DNA of 64,000 nt from Oceanispirochaeta crateris (GTDB lineage: Bacteria; Spirochaetota; Spirochaetia; DSM-2461). Location: contig NZ_CP036150.1 of assembly GCF_008329965.1 (NCBI RefSeq), positions 2,356,001 to 2,420,000 of the forward strand, written 5' to 3'. This document shows, piece by piece, positions 24,892 to 35,090 of the stretch. The position numbers and the translations under genes were made by a program. The number at the start of each line of letters is the position of its first letter. The stretch's first letter is position 1. A model generated the notes under the pieces. That model ran no database searches and had not been told where the DNA came from. It saw only the letters and a program-made list of their open reading frames with translations.

Positions 24892-26578
24892 GTTGTTCTC
24901 TCCAGATTTTGAGTTCCTGTTTTAACCTTTCCTTCGGGATAAACCATTTGACTCCGGTCTTCCTATCTTTCAATTCCAACTCGTCATTCTCAAGATATCG
25001 CCGTCCAACGACGATCCGGAGAGGGATTCCAATCAAGGCGGCATCACGGAATTTAACTCCGATGGATTCAATTCTATCATCGACAAGAACAGAATCCTCT
25101 CCCAGTTCCTGCACAAGCTCATCCACGGCTCCGGAAATTCGGGAGGACCGTCCAATCCCCATGACAAAATACGTATAAGGTGCCAGCTCCAGAGGCCAAA
25201 CCAGCCCCTGTTCATCCCTATTGGCCTCGGCAATGCAGGTAATCAGTCGCCCCAGGCCCAGACCATAGGCTCCCATCTGTGGAAAGACTTTCTGCCCTTT
25301 TGCATTCTCAAAACTGAAACGCATCCGCTTGGTATAATAATCATCCAATTTGAATATATTCCCCATTTCGATGGCATTATGAGCCTCCAGCTCCTTACCG
25401 CAGTCAAAACAGAGATCCCCCTGATTCAATTGTGCAATATCAGCGCTGGGTGGCAGTTCAAAATCTCTGCCGAAGTTAGCATTGATATAATGAGTTCCTC
25501 CCTTGTTGTTCCCCAGAACCAGATTAGGAGTATTAACGACCAATTCATCGACAATAACTCTGACACCTTCCGGTGGAAAAGCTGGAGACATATACCCCGG
25601 CAGGAGTTTATATTTTTTAAGGGTCTCTTTTTTGGCCGGCGTAGAAACTGAAAAACCGAGAACAGCCGCAAGCTTATCCAGAGACACATCATAATCACCC
25701 CGAACGACCGCCATAACCGGTCCTTCCTCGCTTTCATAGACCCTTGGTTTAATCAGTTTTGACAGAGGAACATTCAAAGTCTCAGCCAGGCTTACTAAAT
25801 CCAGATTGCCGTCGGTTTCGACCTGAGAAAGTCCCCTCAAAGCTTCCGGTTTGCTCAATTTAACACCCACAGCCACAGAACGATTGGCCTTATATCCACA
25901 GGACGGGCAAACCATGACCACATCCCGACCCTGCTCGTGAGGAAAAAGGAATTCATAGGCTTTTGATCCGCCCATTATACCCACCCCCGATTCTGCCGGA
26001 AGAATGGGAACATTGCACTTTTTAAAGATTCGAACGTAGGCATTAAAGACCTTGGGGAAGAAATTGTTCAGATCGGCATAGGAACTATGAAATGAATAGG
26101 CATCCTTCATGATAAATTCTTTGGCGCGAACAAGTCCCAGTCGAGTACGCTGTTCATCCCTGAATTTTGTCTGAAACTGATAAATAAAAAGGGGCAGGTC
26201 CCTGTAGGACAGGACAGTCGACCTGGCCAGCTCAACGGCGGCTTCTTCATGGGTTGGTGCAAGAACCAATGTATGACCCTGAACATCCTTGAAGGTAACC
26301 AAAGGATTCTCTTTCATCCCACTCCTACCGGATTTGTGCCAGATAGAAATAGGATTGACCAAAGGAGCCAGAAATTCCTCCCCTCCCAGCTCATGCATTT
26401 CAGTTGAGATGAGATGCTTCAACTTATCCATGACTTTTTGACCCATAGGAAGGTAGGTAATCAGTCCCTGGCCAAGAACATGGATATAACCACCCCGCAG
26501 TAGGAGTGAATAACCTTCTATTGTTTGATTCCCCGACTGTTGCCGGATCGTTTTCCCGATGAGCCTGGAGTATTTCAT
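24875..26578 (-). CDS. proS: Proline--tRNA ligase (bacterial type)
   Basis: Class II synthetase charging tRNA-Pro, 567 residues, the usual bacterial-type length. Motif 2 is seen as KFRDEQRTRLGLVRAKEFIMKDAYSFH. A YbaK-like editing insertion occupies about 225-400, after the CPSCGYKANRS Cys pair. Motif 3 is seen as MGAYGLGLGRLITCIAEANRDEQG, and a C-terminal anticodon-binding domain begins VWPLELAPYTYFVMG. The editing domain presumably clears Ala-tRNA-Pro. The gene overlaps the UPF0158-GNAT gene and is divergent from enolase. Confidence 0.97.
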   Translation of the reverse strand: MKYSRLIGKTIRQQSGNQTIEGYSLLLRGGYIHVLGQGLITYLPMGQKVMDKLKHLISTEMHELGGEEFLAPLVNPISIWHKSGRSGMKENPLVTFKDVQGHTLVLAPTHEEAAVELARSTVLSYRDLPLFIYQFQTKFRDEQRTRLGLVRAKEFIMKDAYSFHSSYADLNNFFPKVFNAYVRIFKKCNVPILPAESGVGIMGGSKAYEFLFPHEQGRDVVMVCPSCGYKANRSVAVGVKLSKPEALRGLSQVETDGNLDLVSLAETLNVPLSKLIKPRVYESEEGPVMAVVRGDYDVSLDKLAAVLGFSVSTPAKKETLKKYKLLPGYMSPAFPPEGVRVIVDELVVNTPNLVLGNNKGGTHYINANFGRDFELPPSADIAQLNQGDLCFDCGKELEAHNAIEMGNIFKLDDYYTKRMRFSFENAKGQKVFPQMGAYGLGLGRLITCIAEANRDEQGLVWPLELAPYTYFVMGIGRSSRISGAVDELVQELGEDSVLVDDRIESIGVKFRDAALIGIPLRIVVGRRYLENDELELKDRKTGVKWFIPKERLKQELKIWREQHVPSI

Positions 26579-26693
26579 GAAGACATTCTAGTGTGCTTGT
26601 TTCCTAAAGGTCAAGAAAGTCTTTCAATCATTAGACTTGACTATCAACCTTAGATTTAGTTAATTTAATCTATGTGAATTTTGTACTGCAGAT

Positions 26694-26722
26694 TTGACTT
26701 TTATTCCTGCAGTAACCATAGT
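26694..26722 (+). promoter_or_regulatory. Candidate promoter of eno
   Basis: TTGACT and CATAGT are 17 bases apart, which would start transcription about 60 bases before the enolase ATG. A second TTGACT at 26637 is followed by a poorer -10 (TTAATT). Confidence 0.5.
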
Positions 26723-26762
26723 TTAATAAGGTTGGTATTTTCAATTTTTTTGAAAAAAATAA

Positions 26763-28094
<1,332 letters not shown>

Positions 28095-28119
28095 AGTCTT
28101 ATAATCTGTTAAACCAACG

Positions 28120-28145
28120 AGCCCGGATAAATCCGGGCTTTTTTT
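28120..28145 (+). terminator. Terminator of eno
   Basis: A 9-base perfect stem (AGCCCGGAT / ATCCGGGCT) with a two-base loop and a run of seven T residues. Confidence 0.93.
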
Positions 28146-28166
28146 ATGATGAGCTCAGGATTGTAT

Positions 28167-28442
28167 TTATGATCTGAGACTGAATCCCACAAGAGTTTGA
28201 TCAAAGCTAGTTTGAAGGCTTTGAACCTCTTCAACATCGGAATAATCAGGACCTTTTTCAAGACAGCGGCACATGTCTTCCAAGACCTCCGAAGGGCCCT
28301 GCATTTGAACGAGAACTGAGCCGTCATATTCATTTCGAACCCAACCCGTAATTCCAAGCCTTCGGGCATGACGGCAGGTAAAATACCTGAACCCAACCCC
28401 CTGTACACGCCCGGTAACACGGACCCGCACAGCATTCTTCAT
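28167..28442 (-). CDS. acyP: Acylphosphatase
   Basis: A 91-residue alpha/beta-sandwich enzyme that hydrolyses carboxyl-phosphate bonds such as acetyl phosphate or 1,3-bisphosphoglycerate. The signature TGRVQGVGFRYF places the phosphate-binding Arg at 19, and GWVRNEYDGSV places the catalytic Asn at 37. It overlaps the lone receiver gene by four bases (ATGA) and presumably shares its mRNA. The pairing is notable because acyl phosphates can phosphorylate receiver domains. Confidence 0.94.
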   Translation of the reverse strand: MKNAVRVRVTGRVQGVGFRYFTCRHARRLGITGWVRNEYDGSVLVQMQGPSEVLEDMCRCLEKGPDYSDVEEVQSLQTSFDQTLVGFSLRS

Positions 28443-28792
28443 GTGTGAAAAACTTCGGAAAGAGCACTTTCCAAATCAGAATAATCGTAGGGCTTATAAA
28501 AGACTCTGAAGGGAATGGGGAATTCCGGTCTCAGAAAACCACTCGTTATGAATATGTCCAGATCACTGCAGTAATGATCCAGAAATTTAACCCAGTAATC
28601 ACCGCCCAAAATATCCATCCTGTAATCAGTCACAATCACTTGTATTTCCGAATTATCCAGAAGCTGTTTAATAGCTCCTACACCATCTGATGCAACAAAG
28701 ACCTTGTAGCCTTTTCGGATGAGATAATCTCTCAGTGTTAGTCGTATGGCATCTTCGTCTTCTACAACGAGGATGGCTTTTTCATCTGTCAT
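28439..28792 (-). CDS. Single-domain response regulator (CheY-like)
   Basis: A 117-residue stand-alone receiver domain. Acidic residues E11 and D12, phospho-acceptor D56 (VIVTDYRMD), T83 (FITSG) and K100 (FYKPYD) are all present, so it should be phosphorylatable. No output domain follows. The ATG at 28792 has AGGAG six bases upstream; the ATG two codons earlier abuts that site directly and is unlikely. It is coupled by an ATGA overlap to acylphosphatase. The cognate kinase is not in the immediate neighbourhood, so its target is unknown. Confidence 0.88.
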   Translation of the reverse strand: MTDEKAILVVEDEDAIRLTLRDYLIRKGYKVFVASDGVGAIKQLLDNSEIQVIVTDYRMDILGGDYWVKFLDHYCSDLDIFITSGFLRPEFPIPFRVFYKPYDYSDLESALSEVFHT

Positions 28793-28841
28793 TCCCATCT
28801 CCTAAAAATAGGATACTCAATCCCGATATTCCTAATTATAG

Positions 28842-29498
28842 TCATGTTGAACCGTAATTGTCACGGTCAAGTTTCCTTATAATAGAAGAATAGGGGAATC
28901 CGCGTCTCATGAGACGCTGCAAAAGTTTCTCATCATTCAGTTTCTGGCGCCTGAATTTCTTGAGGCATTGATCCAGGGCCTGAAGTTCATCCTCGGCGCT
29001 GACTAAAGTGAAGACTTGGGACCGGGCTATTTCACCGCTGATTCCCCTTTTCTGCAATCCCGCCACCAGGGCATTCCGTCCTTCAGGATGGGTTCTCAAA
29101 CGCTCTCTTAACCAAAGCTCTGTGAATCGATGATCATCCAGAAACCCTAAGGTTTTCATGTCGTCCAGGATTCTGCGGCTGACTCCCGAAGAGTATCCTC
29201 TCTGCTGAAGTTTCTGCATCATCCTACCCGATGAGTCCTCCCGGAGGGCCAAGCGGGAGGCGGCCCACTCCCGCCCCCTGATATAAGAGTCTTCGGTGTA
29301 CAGATATTCCATGTCATCTTCATCCAGAAACTTGCCGGGGACCCAGGAATCCCTTAGGGGCAGGGGCATAAAAAAAGAGGAGCCATCGGACAAAGAGACT
29401 GTAACTGTCTCTTCTCCGGCGCCCCTCTTCTGGAAAGATGCAATAGAAAGATTAACGTTTTGAGAACTGGAACTTTCTACGAGCTCCTTTCTGTCCAT
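28842..29498 (-). CDS. recX: Regulatory protein RecX
   Basis: A helical modulator of RecA filaments, about 218 residues. Three-helix repeats characteristic of RecX are visible: MMQKLQQRGYSSGVSRRILDDMKTLGFLDDHRFTELWLRERL, then GRNALVAGLQKRGISGEIA, then LQRLMRRGFPYSSIIRKL. The N-terminus (about 1-70) is beta-rich and longer than in E. coli RecX. The start is uncertain: the ATG at 29498 lies 47 bases inside rpsI and no other start codon occurs in frame before the conserved part. It is the last gene of the rplM-rpsI-recX run. Confidence 0.85.
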   Translation of the reverse strand: MDRKELVESSSSQNVNLSIASFQKRGAGEETVTVSLSDGSSFFMPLPLRDSWVPGKFLDEDDMEYLYTEDSYIRGREWAASRLALREDSSGRMMQKLQQRGYSSGVSRRILDDMKTLGFLDDHRFTELWLRERLRTHPEGRNALVAGLQKRGISGEIARSQVFTLVSAEDELQALDQCLKKFRRQKLNDEKLLQRLMRRGFPYSSIIRKLDRDNYGST

Positions 29499-29844
29499 AC
29501 TTCTTTCTTTCGACCATTCTGGAGTCTCTTGTAAGAAATCCATTAGCCTTGAGTGTTGGTCTATTGGTTTCGTCCAGCTCGATAAGAGCTCTAGAAATAC
29601 CATGACGACAGGCTCCGGCCTGACCAGTAATTCCACCACCTCTAACGGTAATAAGAATATCATACTTATCAGCTGCATCGGTAACCACAAGGGGTTCCTT
29701 AATCATTGTTACCTGCTGTTCAATGGGGAAAAATTCTGATATCGCTTTTCCATTGACAACAATTTCACCTTTACCCTGTCTAAGATAGACGCGGGCGGTG
29801 GCTGTTTTTCTTCTTCCTGTACCATGTGCAAGATTTTTAATCAC
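29452..29844 (-). CDS. rpsI: 30S ribosomal protein S9
   Basis: Small-subunit protein of 130 residues whose C-terminal tail reaches the P-site tRNA. The N-terminal GTGRRKTATARVYLRQGKGEI, the central RGGGITGQAGACRHGISRAL and the C-terminal RKKYGQKGARRKFQFSKR ending in Lys-Arg are diagnostic. It follows rplM by 12 bases, the standard bacterial pair. Confidence 0.98.
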   Translation of the reverse strand: MIKNLAHGTGRRKTATARVYLRQGKGEIVVNGKAISEFFPIEQQVTMIKEPLVVTDAADKYDILITVRGGGITGQAGACRHGISRALIELDETNRPTLKANGFLTRDSRMVERKKYGQKGARRKFQFSKR

Positions 29845-29856
29845 TGTTCCTCTCCC

Positions 29857-30285
29857 TTACATCTCAATCTTAATAGGCTGCTGAGCGGCATGGGGATGAT
29901 CCGCACCGGCATACACTTTCACGTTGGAAAAAAGTTTGTTTCCAAGGGTTCCTTTCGGAAGCATCCCCTTGATAGCTTTTTCCATGGGTGCAGTGGGTTT
30001 TCTGGCAACCAACTTTTCGTAGTTTTCAGACTTCAGTCCGCCAAGGTAACCAGAATGGCGATAATACATCTTGTCTGATCTTTTCTTCCCTGACATGGAG
30101 GCGTCACTGGCATTTACAACGATGACATAATCTCCAACTTCCTGATGAGGAGTATAGAGAGCCTTGGTTTTTCCTCTCAAAATGTCAGCGGCTTTTACAG
30201 CAACACGACCAAGAGGCTGTCCAGCTGCATCGATGATGAACCATTTGCGCTCAATTTCCTGGGGTTTAACAAATATTGTTTTCAT
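29857..30285 (-). CDS. rplM: 50S ribosomal protein L13
   Basis: Large-subunit assembly protein of 142 residues. Diagnostic stretches: KWFIIDAAGQPLGRVAVKAADILRGK in part, VGDYVIVVNA, YRHSGYLGG, and IKGMLPKGTLGNKLFSNVKVYAGADHPHAAQQP in part. The ATG at 30285 gives the canonical MKTIFVKPQEIERKW start; an in-frame ATG at 30348 would add 21 unrelated residues. It leads the rplM-rpsI-recX transcript. Confidence 0.97.
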   Translation of the reverse strand: MKTIFVKPQEIERKWFIIDAAGQPLGRVAVKAADILRGKTKALYTPHQEVGDYVIVVNASDASMSGKKRSDKMYYRHSGYLGGLKSENYEKLVARKPTAPMEKAIKGMLPKGTLGNKLFSNVKVYAGADHPHAAQQPIKIEM

Positions 30286-30340
30286 TTCTTTTCTCTGCCT
30301 TACTTTAAAGGGTCTTTTATATAGTCGTAACGGGTTCGTT

Positions 30341-30369
30341 AGTTTCACACAATCTCATAAACTTGTCAA
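30341..30369 (-). promoter_or_regulatory. Weak candidate promoter of rplM
   Basis: A perfect minus-strand TTGACA is followed 17 bases later by a poor -10 (GAAACT), about 55 bases before rplM. The 200-base gap to the gene upstream supports a promoter here. Confidence 0.35.
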
Positions 30370-30484
30370 TACAGAATTTGATACAATAAAAGAGTTTAGC
30401 GAATTCGGCTCTAAAGCCGGTTTTATGGGGGTAGAAGCCCAATTCCCTGATACGGCAGTGATGGATGTGAAAAGTCTCCCCCGG

Positions 30485-30775
30485 TTAATACTGCCTGTTC
30501 CTATAAAGATAAAATGCAAGACCAACAGCATAAAGGACATAGGGTAAAAGCTGAAGGATTCCGAACCAGAGGGGAAGATTTCCCCGGGAAGAGAAAAATG
30601 TCAAAATCCCCACATCCATAAGGATTTCGATGAGCAGGGTAACAAAGGAGACTAAGATACCCGAGATGATGAAAAGCCAGGATTCTTCCCTGGTGCGGGA
30701 CCAAACCCAGATAGCCAGAAAAGAAGCAAAAAATACGACGACTGCCCGCCCTATAAGCAGCTCTGTATCCGTCAT
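30485..30775 (-). CDS. Small membrane protein (96 aa, three helices)
   Basis: A hydrophobic protein with three predicted helices: about 5-25 (LIGRAVVVFFASFLAIWVW), 32-54 (LFIISGILVSFVTLLIEIL) and 67-90 (LWFGILQLLPYVLYAVGLAF). It has no recognised motif or family. Its start overlaps the stop of the aminotransferase-like gene upstream by four bases (ATGA), so the two products are made together and may work together. Confidence 0.72.
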   Translation of the reverse strand: MTDTELLIGRAVVVFFASFLAIWVWSRTREESWLFIISGILVSFVTLLIEILMDVGILTFFSSRGNLPLWFGILQLLPYVLYAVGLAFYLYRNRQY

Positions 30776-31569
30776 GAAAGGCCTCCAAAGAATTGTTTTA
30801 CCAGACTGACATCTCCGCTCGTCAGATGCCCCGGTAATATACAGGGCGAATCTAAAGAAGGAGGCAGGAGGATTCCTGCACTTAATGCTTTTGAAAACAA
30901 TATTTTATAATTATCGGCATTTCCTGTGTAGAGACAATAGGGCCCTTTTTGTTTCCAGGGCGCTCCTTCTAAAAGGTCTAATTCGCCCACAGGAGCCGCA
31001 GTTTCCAGACAATTCTTCAACACCCAGACACATCGGGCCAACCCACCTGCTACGACAGGAGAGGGTAAGTCTCCCTGAGGGAGAGAATCATCCCTGGAAG
31101 CGATGACTCGACCATAGGCCAGTCCAGGCAGAGGAATCAACATCTCGACATTTATGGCGTCATGCGGCCATTGAAGTCCCGGTCGCCAGAGGGTACAGAG
31201 TCCCGGTTTACGATCCGCTTTGCTGTAAAGAGGATCGGCCGCTTCTGGAAGTCCTCCTCCCAGTACTGAGCTATAGTACCGTATATGAGAAAACTCAGAA
31301 CTTCCGGGTAAGATCATAAGCAGGGCCTTCAAGGCCTTATACAGCTTCCCTTCTTCCGAGCCGGGATAGGGAGCATAGACCCCACGGCTTAAAATATTTT
31401 TCAGCTGTAAGGACAGACCATCGGGACGGTGTCCAAGCCAGGCCCGGCCACCCTCCTGATAGAGGTCCAGATAGCGTTTTCCCGAAGTATCATAGAGATG
31501 AAAGTCTCGGGCTCTTCGAATAGCCGGCATGAGACGTAACAGTTCCTGTTCTTTCAATTCAATTACCAT
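30772..31569 (-). CDS. Shrunken class III aminotransferase-like protein (probable pseudoenzyme)
   Basis: A 265-residue protein. Its N-terminus (FHLYDTSGKRYLDLYQEGGRAWLGHRP) has the class III aminotransferase opening (D-G-K-Y-LDL-G-LGH), and its C-terminus (FSKALSAGILLPPSLDSPCILP) resembles the end of that fold (GV-x-PS). Complete enzymes have about 400-450 residues. The middle, which should carry the PLP-holding Asp motif and the Schiff-base Lys in a TxxK context, is collapsed and I find no convincing equivalent. The frame is intact and coupled by ATGA to a membrane-protein gene, so it is not simply decaying. It may have a binding or structural role. Confidence 0.6.
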   Translation of the reverse strand: MVIELKEQELLRLMPAIRRARDFHLYDTSGKRYLDLYQEGGRAWLGHRPDGLSLQLKNILSRGVYAPYPGSEEGKLYKALKALLMILPGSSEFSHIRYYSSVLGGGLPEAADPLYSKADRKPGLCTLWRPGLQWPHDAINVEMLIPLPGLAYGRVIASRDDSLPQGDLPSPVVAGGLARCVWVLKNCLETAAPVGELDLLEGAPWKQKGPYCLYTGNADNYKILFSKALSAGILLPPSLDSPCILPGHLTSGDVSLVKQFFGGLS

Positions 31570-31605
31570 TTCCTTGTTAAAAAAATATCTTGTTGTCTGA
31601 AAAAA

Positions 31606-33717
31606 CTAGGAGCCGAGCTTTTCCAGCTGATACCCTGAAAACTCAGGAAGGAAGGTCATGGAATGCCCTGTCTCAAAGGCAACCTGTATCACGAGATGGC
31701 CACCGTTTTGGACATTACGGATCACCTCGCCCGTACCGTAGTCTTCATGATAGATTCTTGTCCCGGGGGGATACTCCGATTCAAAACCAAGGTTTCCATG
31801 CCCCGCAGACAAAGAAGGCGCCGCTCCCTGTATATCGACATGCTCATCGGGGAGTTCATTCAAAAACCGGCTGGGCGAAGCCTGTTCGGTCCGCCCATAG
31901 AGCATACGCCTCCTGCAGGACGTGAGAAAAAGCTCCTTGCGCGCCCGTGTGATGCTGACATAAAACAGGCGCCGTTCTTCTTCAATCTCTTGTTCATCAT
32001 CGTATTCGGCCCCTCTGGGAAACAAACCTTCCTCCAGACCGCTAATAAAGACACGGTCAAACTCTAGACCTTTTGTATTATGCATGGTGATGAGAGTGAC
32101 CCTGTTTGTATCGGTCTCTTCCTCTTCCAAAGAAGCCTGATCCAGCTCTATCAATTCTAAAAATTCAGCCAGGCCTTCACTGTTGGACGGATAATCCGTA
32201 GCCGCTGTCACGAGTTCTTCCAGGTTCTTGACCCGTTGGGTATTTTCAACCTTATCCTGCTGCTTGTAATGATCCAGAAGGCCAGACTCGTGTATGAGTT
32301 CCTTAAGAAACTGCCCCAGGTTTTCCTGCAGAGGCATCAATTCTTTCATCTTGTCCAAAAGATCGATTAGAGAGGCCACACCTTTGCCCGCCTTTCCCTT
32401 CACCTTACCCACGGATTCTTTCAGGGCTTCTTCCAGATTCTGAGAAAGCAGAAAGTCCCCTTCTCCTTTGAGAATTTTCCTCAAAGAAACGGCGCCGATG
32501 CCACGGGAAGGCTTGTTAATGATCCGTCTAAAGGCCACTTCATCGGCGGGATTGCTCAAGAAGCTGAGATAGGCCAGGGAATCCTTTACTTCTTCACGGC
32601 TGTAGAAACTCAAGGTTCCCACAAGCCGGTAATTGATGTTGTATTTCCGCAGGATCTGTTCAAAGACTCGAGACTGGGCATTGGTACGATACAAGATGGC
32701 CGAATTGGACCAGTTGCCGTCGGCCAGTTGACGGGCACAGAACTCGGCTTCCTCATTCTGGTTATCCAGATAGGCGAGGCAAGGTTTAAGCCCCTCCTCC
32801 TGACGGGTCCAGAGATTCTTTCCAAGCCGCCCCTCATTATGGGCCACCACATGGGAAGCAACGGCCAAAATATGCCCGGTAGAACGATAGTTCTCTTCCA
32901 GCTTTATGACTTTTGTACCTGGAAACTGATCTTGAAAACCGAGGATATTCTCAACTTCAGCCCCTCTGAATCGGTAGATGGACTGATCGTCATCTCCCAC
33001 AACACAGAGCCAGGTTCCCGGAGAGACAAGCTGCTGAAGCAGCTGAAACTGAGCCCGGTTGGAGTCCTGATATTCATCCACAAGGATCACCCGAAACCTC
33101 TGCTGCAGTCGTCCCCGAATTTCCGGATTCTCGGCCAGAAGAAGGCGGGACAGGTATATGAGGTCACCAAAATCGGCATTGCCGATACTCCTCAAGCGCT
33201 CTTCATACTCCTTGTAATACCTTGGGAAATCCAGATCCGCCGAAATATGCCCCAAGTCATCATCGGGAGAGAGACACTCATCCTTGGCTCGTGAGATATT
33301 TTTGGCTATGAGGCGGAGTTCGTTCCGGGGGAGATCTTCAAACAGGGTTTTCAAAAGCCCTAAAGTGTCGTCATCGTCATAGATTGTGAAACTGCTCTTC
33401 AGTCCTAAGGGGGCTCCATTCCGGCGAAGGAGCCAAGCACCAAAAGAGTGGAAAGTCCTGATCATGGCACCTTCGGCTCCGGGAACCAGAGACTCAACAC
33501 GTTCTCTCATTTCAGCCGCAGCCTTGTTGGTAAATGTAACGGCCAGTATAGACCAGGGAGAAAATCCGAGTTTTTCGACAAGGTAGGCTATGCGGGTGGT
33601 GACCACCCGGGTTTTCCCCGAGCCGGCACCGGCCAGTATCAGAAGAGGCTCCTTTTCATGTATGACGGCTTTCTTCTGCTCATCATTGAGTGAAGTGAGC
33701 CACTCCGGTTCTCTCAT
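31606..33717 (-). CDS. pcrA: ATP-dependent DNA helicase PcrA/UvrD
   Basis: Superfamily 1A 3'-5' helicase of 703 residues used in repair and replication restart. Motifs in order: Q-motif LNDEQKKAV, Walker A LAGAGSGKTRV, Ia AVTFTNKAAAEMRERV, II VDEYQDSN, III VVGDDDQSIYRFRGA, IV LEENYRST, V ITMHNTKGLEFDRVFISGLEEGLFP, VI EEERRLFYVSITRARKEL. The C-terminal tail has the PcrA-typical GTRIYHEDYGTGEVI module that binds RNA polymerase or partners. The start overlaps the end of rimO by four bases. Confidence 0.96.
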   Translation of the reverse strand: MREPEWLTSLNDEQKKAVIHEKEPLLILAGAGSGKTRVVTTRIAYLVEKLGFSPWSILAVTFTNKAAAEMRERVESLVPGAEGAMIRTFHSFGAWLLRRNGAPLGLKSSFTIYDDDDTLGLLKTLFEDLPRNELRLIAKNISRAKDECLSPDDDLGHISADLDFPRYYKEYEERLRSIGNADFGDLIYLSRLLLAENPEIRGRLQQRFRVILVDEYQDSNRAQFQLLQQLVSPGTWLCVVGDDDQSIYRFRGAEVENILGFQDQFPGTKVIKLEENYRSTGHILAVASHVVAHNEGRLGKNLWTRQEEGLKPCLAYLDNQNEEAEFCARQLADGNWSNSAILYRTNAQSRVFEQILRKYNINYRLVGTLSFYSREEVKDSLAYLSFLSNPADEVAFRRIINKPSRGIGAVSLRKILKGEGDFLLSQNLEEALKESVGKVKGKAGKGVASLIDLLDKMKELMPLQENLGQFLKELIHESGLLDHYKQQDKVENTQRVKNLEELVTAATDYPSNSEGLAEFLELIELDQASLEEEETDTNRVTLITMHNTKGLEFDRVFISGLEEGLFPRGAEYDDEQEIEEERRLFYVSITRARKELFLTSCRRRMLYGRTEQASPSRFLNELPDEHVDIQGAAPSLSAGHGNLGFESEYPPGTRIYHEDYGTGEVIRNVQNGGHLVIQVAFETGHSMTFLPEFSGYQLEKLGS

Positions 33718-35090
33718 GACCCGTTCTCCGGCAAATCGGCCAGTACGGCTTCCAGGTCAACACCGTTACGCTTGATGATCCTTGCCCGAACAACATTACC
33801 GGCGTCCAAGCCCTGTGCCCGCAGAACAACCAGGCCATCCACTTCGGGAGCCTGAAAATGTGAACGGCTTAGGTAGAGAGATTCACCTTCTACTTTTTCT
33901 TCGACTATGAGAGTGAGCTCTTGGCCCACAAAACGGTCCATCTGTTCTTCTGTGATGATTTGCTGTAGATCTTCAAGCTCACTCTTCTGACGGCTAGATT
34001 TACCTGCAGACAATTTTGTCGCCAGAGATCCTCTGTAGTTATATGCCTCGGTTCCCTCTTCTCGGGAATAGAGAAAAAAGCCGACCCAGTCCAGACGGGC
34101 TTCTTCCATAAAGCGTTTTAACTCTGCGAAAGACTCTTTTGATTCTCCGGGAAAACCGGTCATGATGGAAGAACGGATCACACCTTGGGGAAATTCGCTT
34201 CTCAAGGTATTGATCAAGTTTAGATAGCTCTCCCTGTCGCCCTTACGCCCCATCTTCGCGAGGACTCTCTTATCCCCATGCTGAAAGGGGATATCAAAAT
34301 AGGGAAGAATCCGCGGATCAGACTTCATAATGGGCAGTATTTCCATGGGAAAATGATCCGGGTGGATATACAAAAGACGGAGCCAAAAATTCCCTCTCAT
34401 CGAAGAGATGGCCTCCAAGAGGTCCTTCAACTGCCGTTTTCCCTTATCCAGACCATAATTGGCCAGGTCTTGAGCCACAAGATTGATCTCAAAGATCCCC
34501 TTGTTCAGAAGGTCTTTGATTTCCTCCAGGACATCTTCCATATCCCGGCTCTGAAGGTCTCCCTTAATCAGAGGAATGGCACAAAACTTACATCTGTTAT
34601 TACAGCCTTCCGAGATTTTAACAAAGGCAGAACCCTTGAAATTAAAGAAGTCTTCCCGCTTTGGACCGCTCAAATCGGCTTCGGGCATATAGACCGGTTT
34701 GTCACCCGATAAGACTCCCTGAACCATGCCGGCAATCTTAGCCGGAGCTCTGTTGCCGAAAACACCATCCAGTTCCGGAATCATTTTGAGAAGTTCATCA
34801 TTGTATCTCTGGGCAAAACAACCGGCCGCCAGAACCTTACGGTCTGGAAAAGCCTTTCTGTAATCAAAGATGGTCTGTATGGATTCTTCTTTGGCGGATT
34901 GAATAAACCCGCATGTATTGACAATTAACAACTCAGCCCTGTCCGGACTGTCGCAATACTCCCACCCGGCAGCCTTGAGGGCTGCAATGATGGTTTCTGC
35001 ATCAACCTGATTTTTAGAACAACCTAAATTCTCTACATAAAAGGTTTTACTGGACAGGGAAGAGGACGAGGTCGTATTTTCCATCATCAT
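33714..35090 (-). CDS. rimO: Ribosomal protein S12 methylthiotransferase RimO
   Basis: Radical-SAM methylthiotransferase of 458 residues that modifies an Asp of ribosomal protein S12. The MTTase N-domain has the Cys ligands of its auxiliary cluster in GCSKNQVDAE, NTCGFI and AAGCFAQR. The radical SAM domain has CNNRCKFCAIP (CX3CX2C). A TRAM domain ends the protein. S12-type rather than tRNA-type (MiaB) identity follows from GCSKNQVDAE and the IPLIKG context. Three consecutive ATGs begin the frame about 40 bases inside the RodZ-like gene; the third is equally possible. It lies between the RodZ-like gene and pcrA with overlaps on both sides. Confidence 0.94.
   Translation of the reverse strand: MMMENTTSSSSLSSKTFYVENLGCSKNQVDAETIIAALKAAGWEYCDSPDRAELLIVNTCGFIQSAKEESIQTIFDYRKAFPDRKVLAAGCFAQRYNDELLKMIPELDGVFGNRAPAKIAGMVQGVLSGDKPVYMPEADLSGPKREDFFNFKGSAFVKISEGCNNRCKFCAIPLIKGDLQSRDMEDVLEEIKDLLNKGIFEINLVAQDLANYGLDKGKRQLKDLLEAISSMRGNFWLRLLYIHPDHFPMEILPIMKSDPRILPYFDIPFQHGDKRVLAKMGRKGDRESYLNLINTLRSEFPQGVIRSSIMTGFPGESKESFAELKRFMEEARLDWVGFFLYSREEGTEAYNYRGSLATKLSAGKSSRQKSELEDLQQIITEEQMDRFVGQELTLIVEEKVEGESLYLSRSHFQAPEVDGLVVLRAQGLDAGNVVRARIIKRNGVDLEAVLADLPENGS

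Noticed and set aside
26637-26666. Second TTGACT upstream of enolase as a promoter
   Set aside because: Its -10 candidate matches only half the consensus; the element at 26694 fits better.
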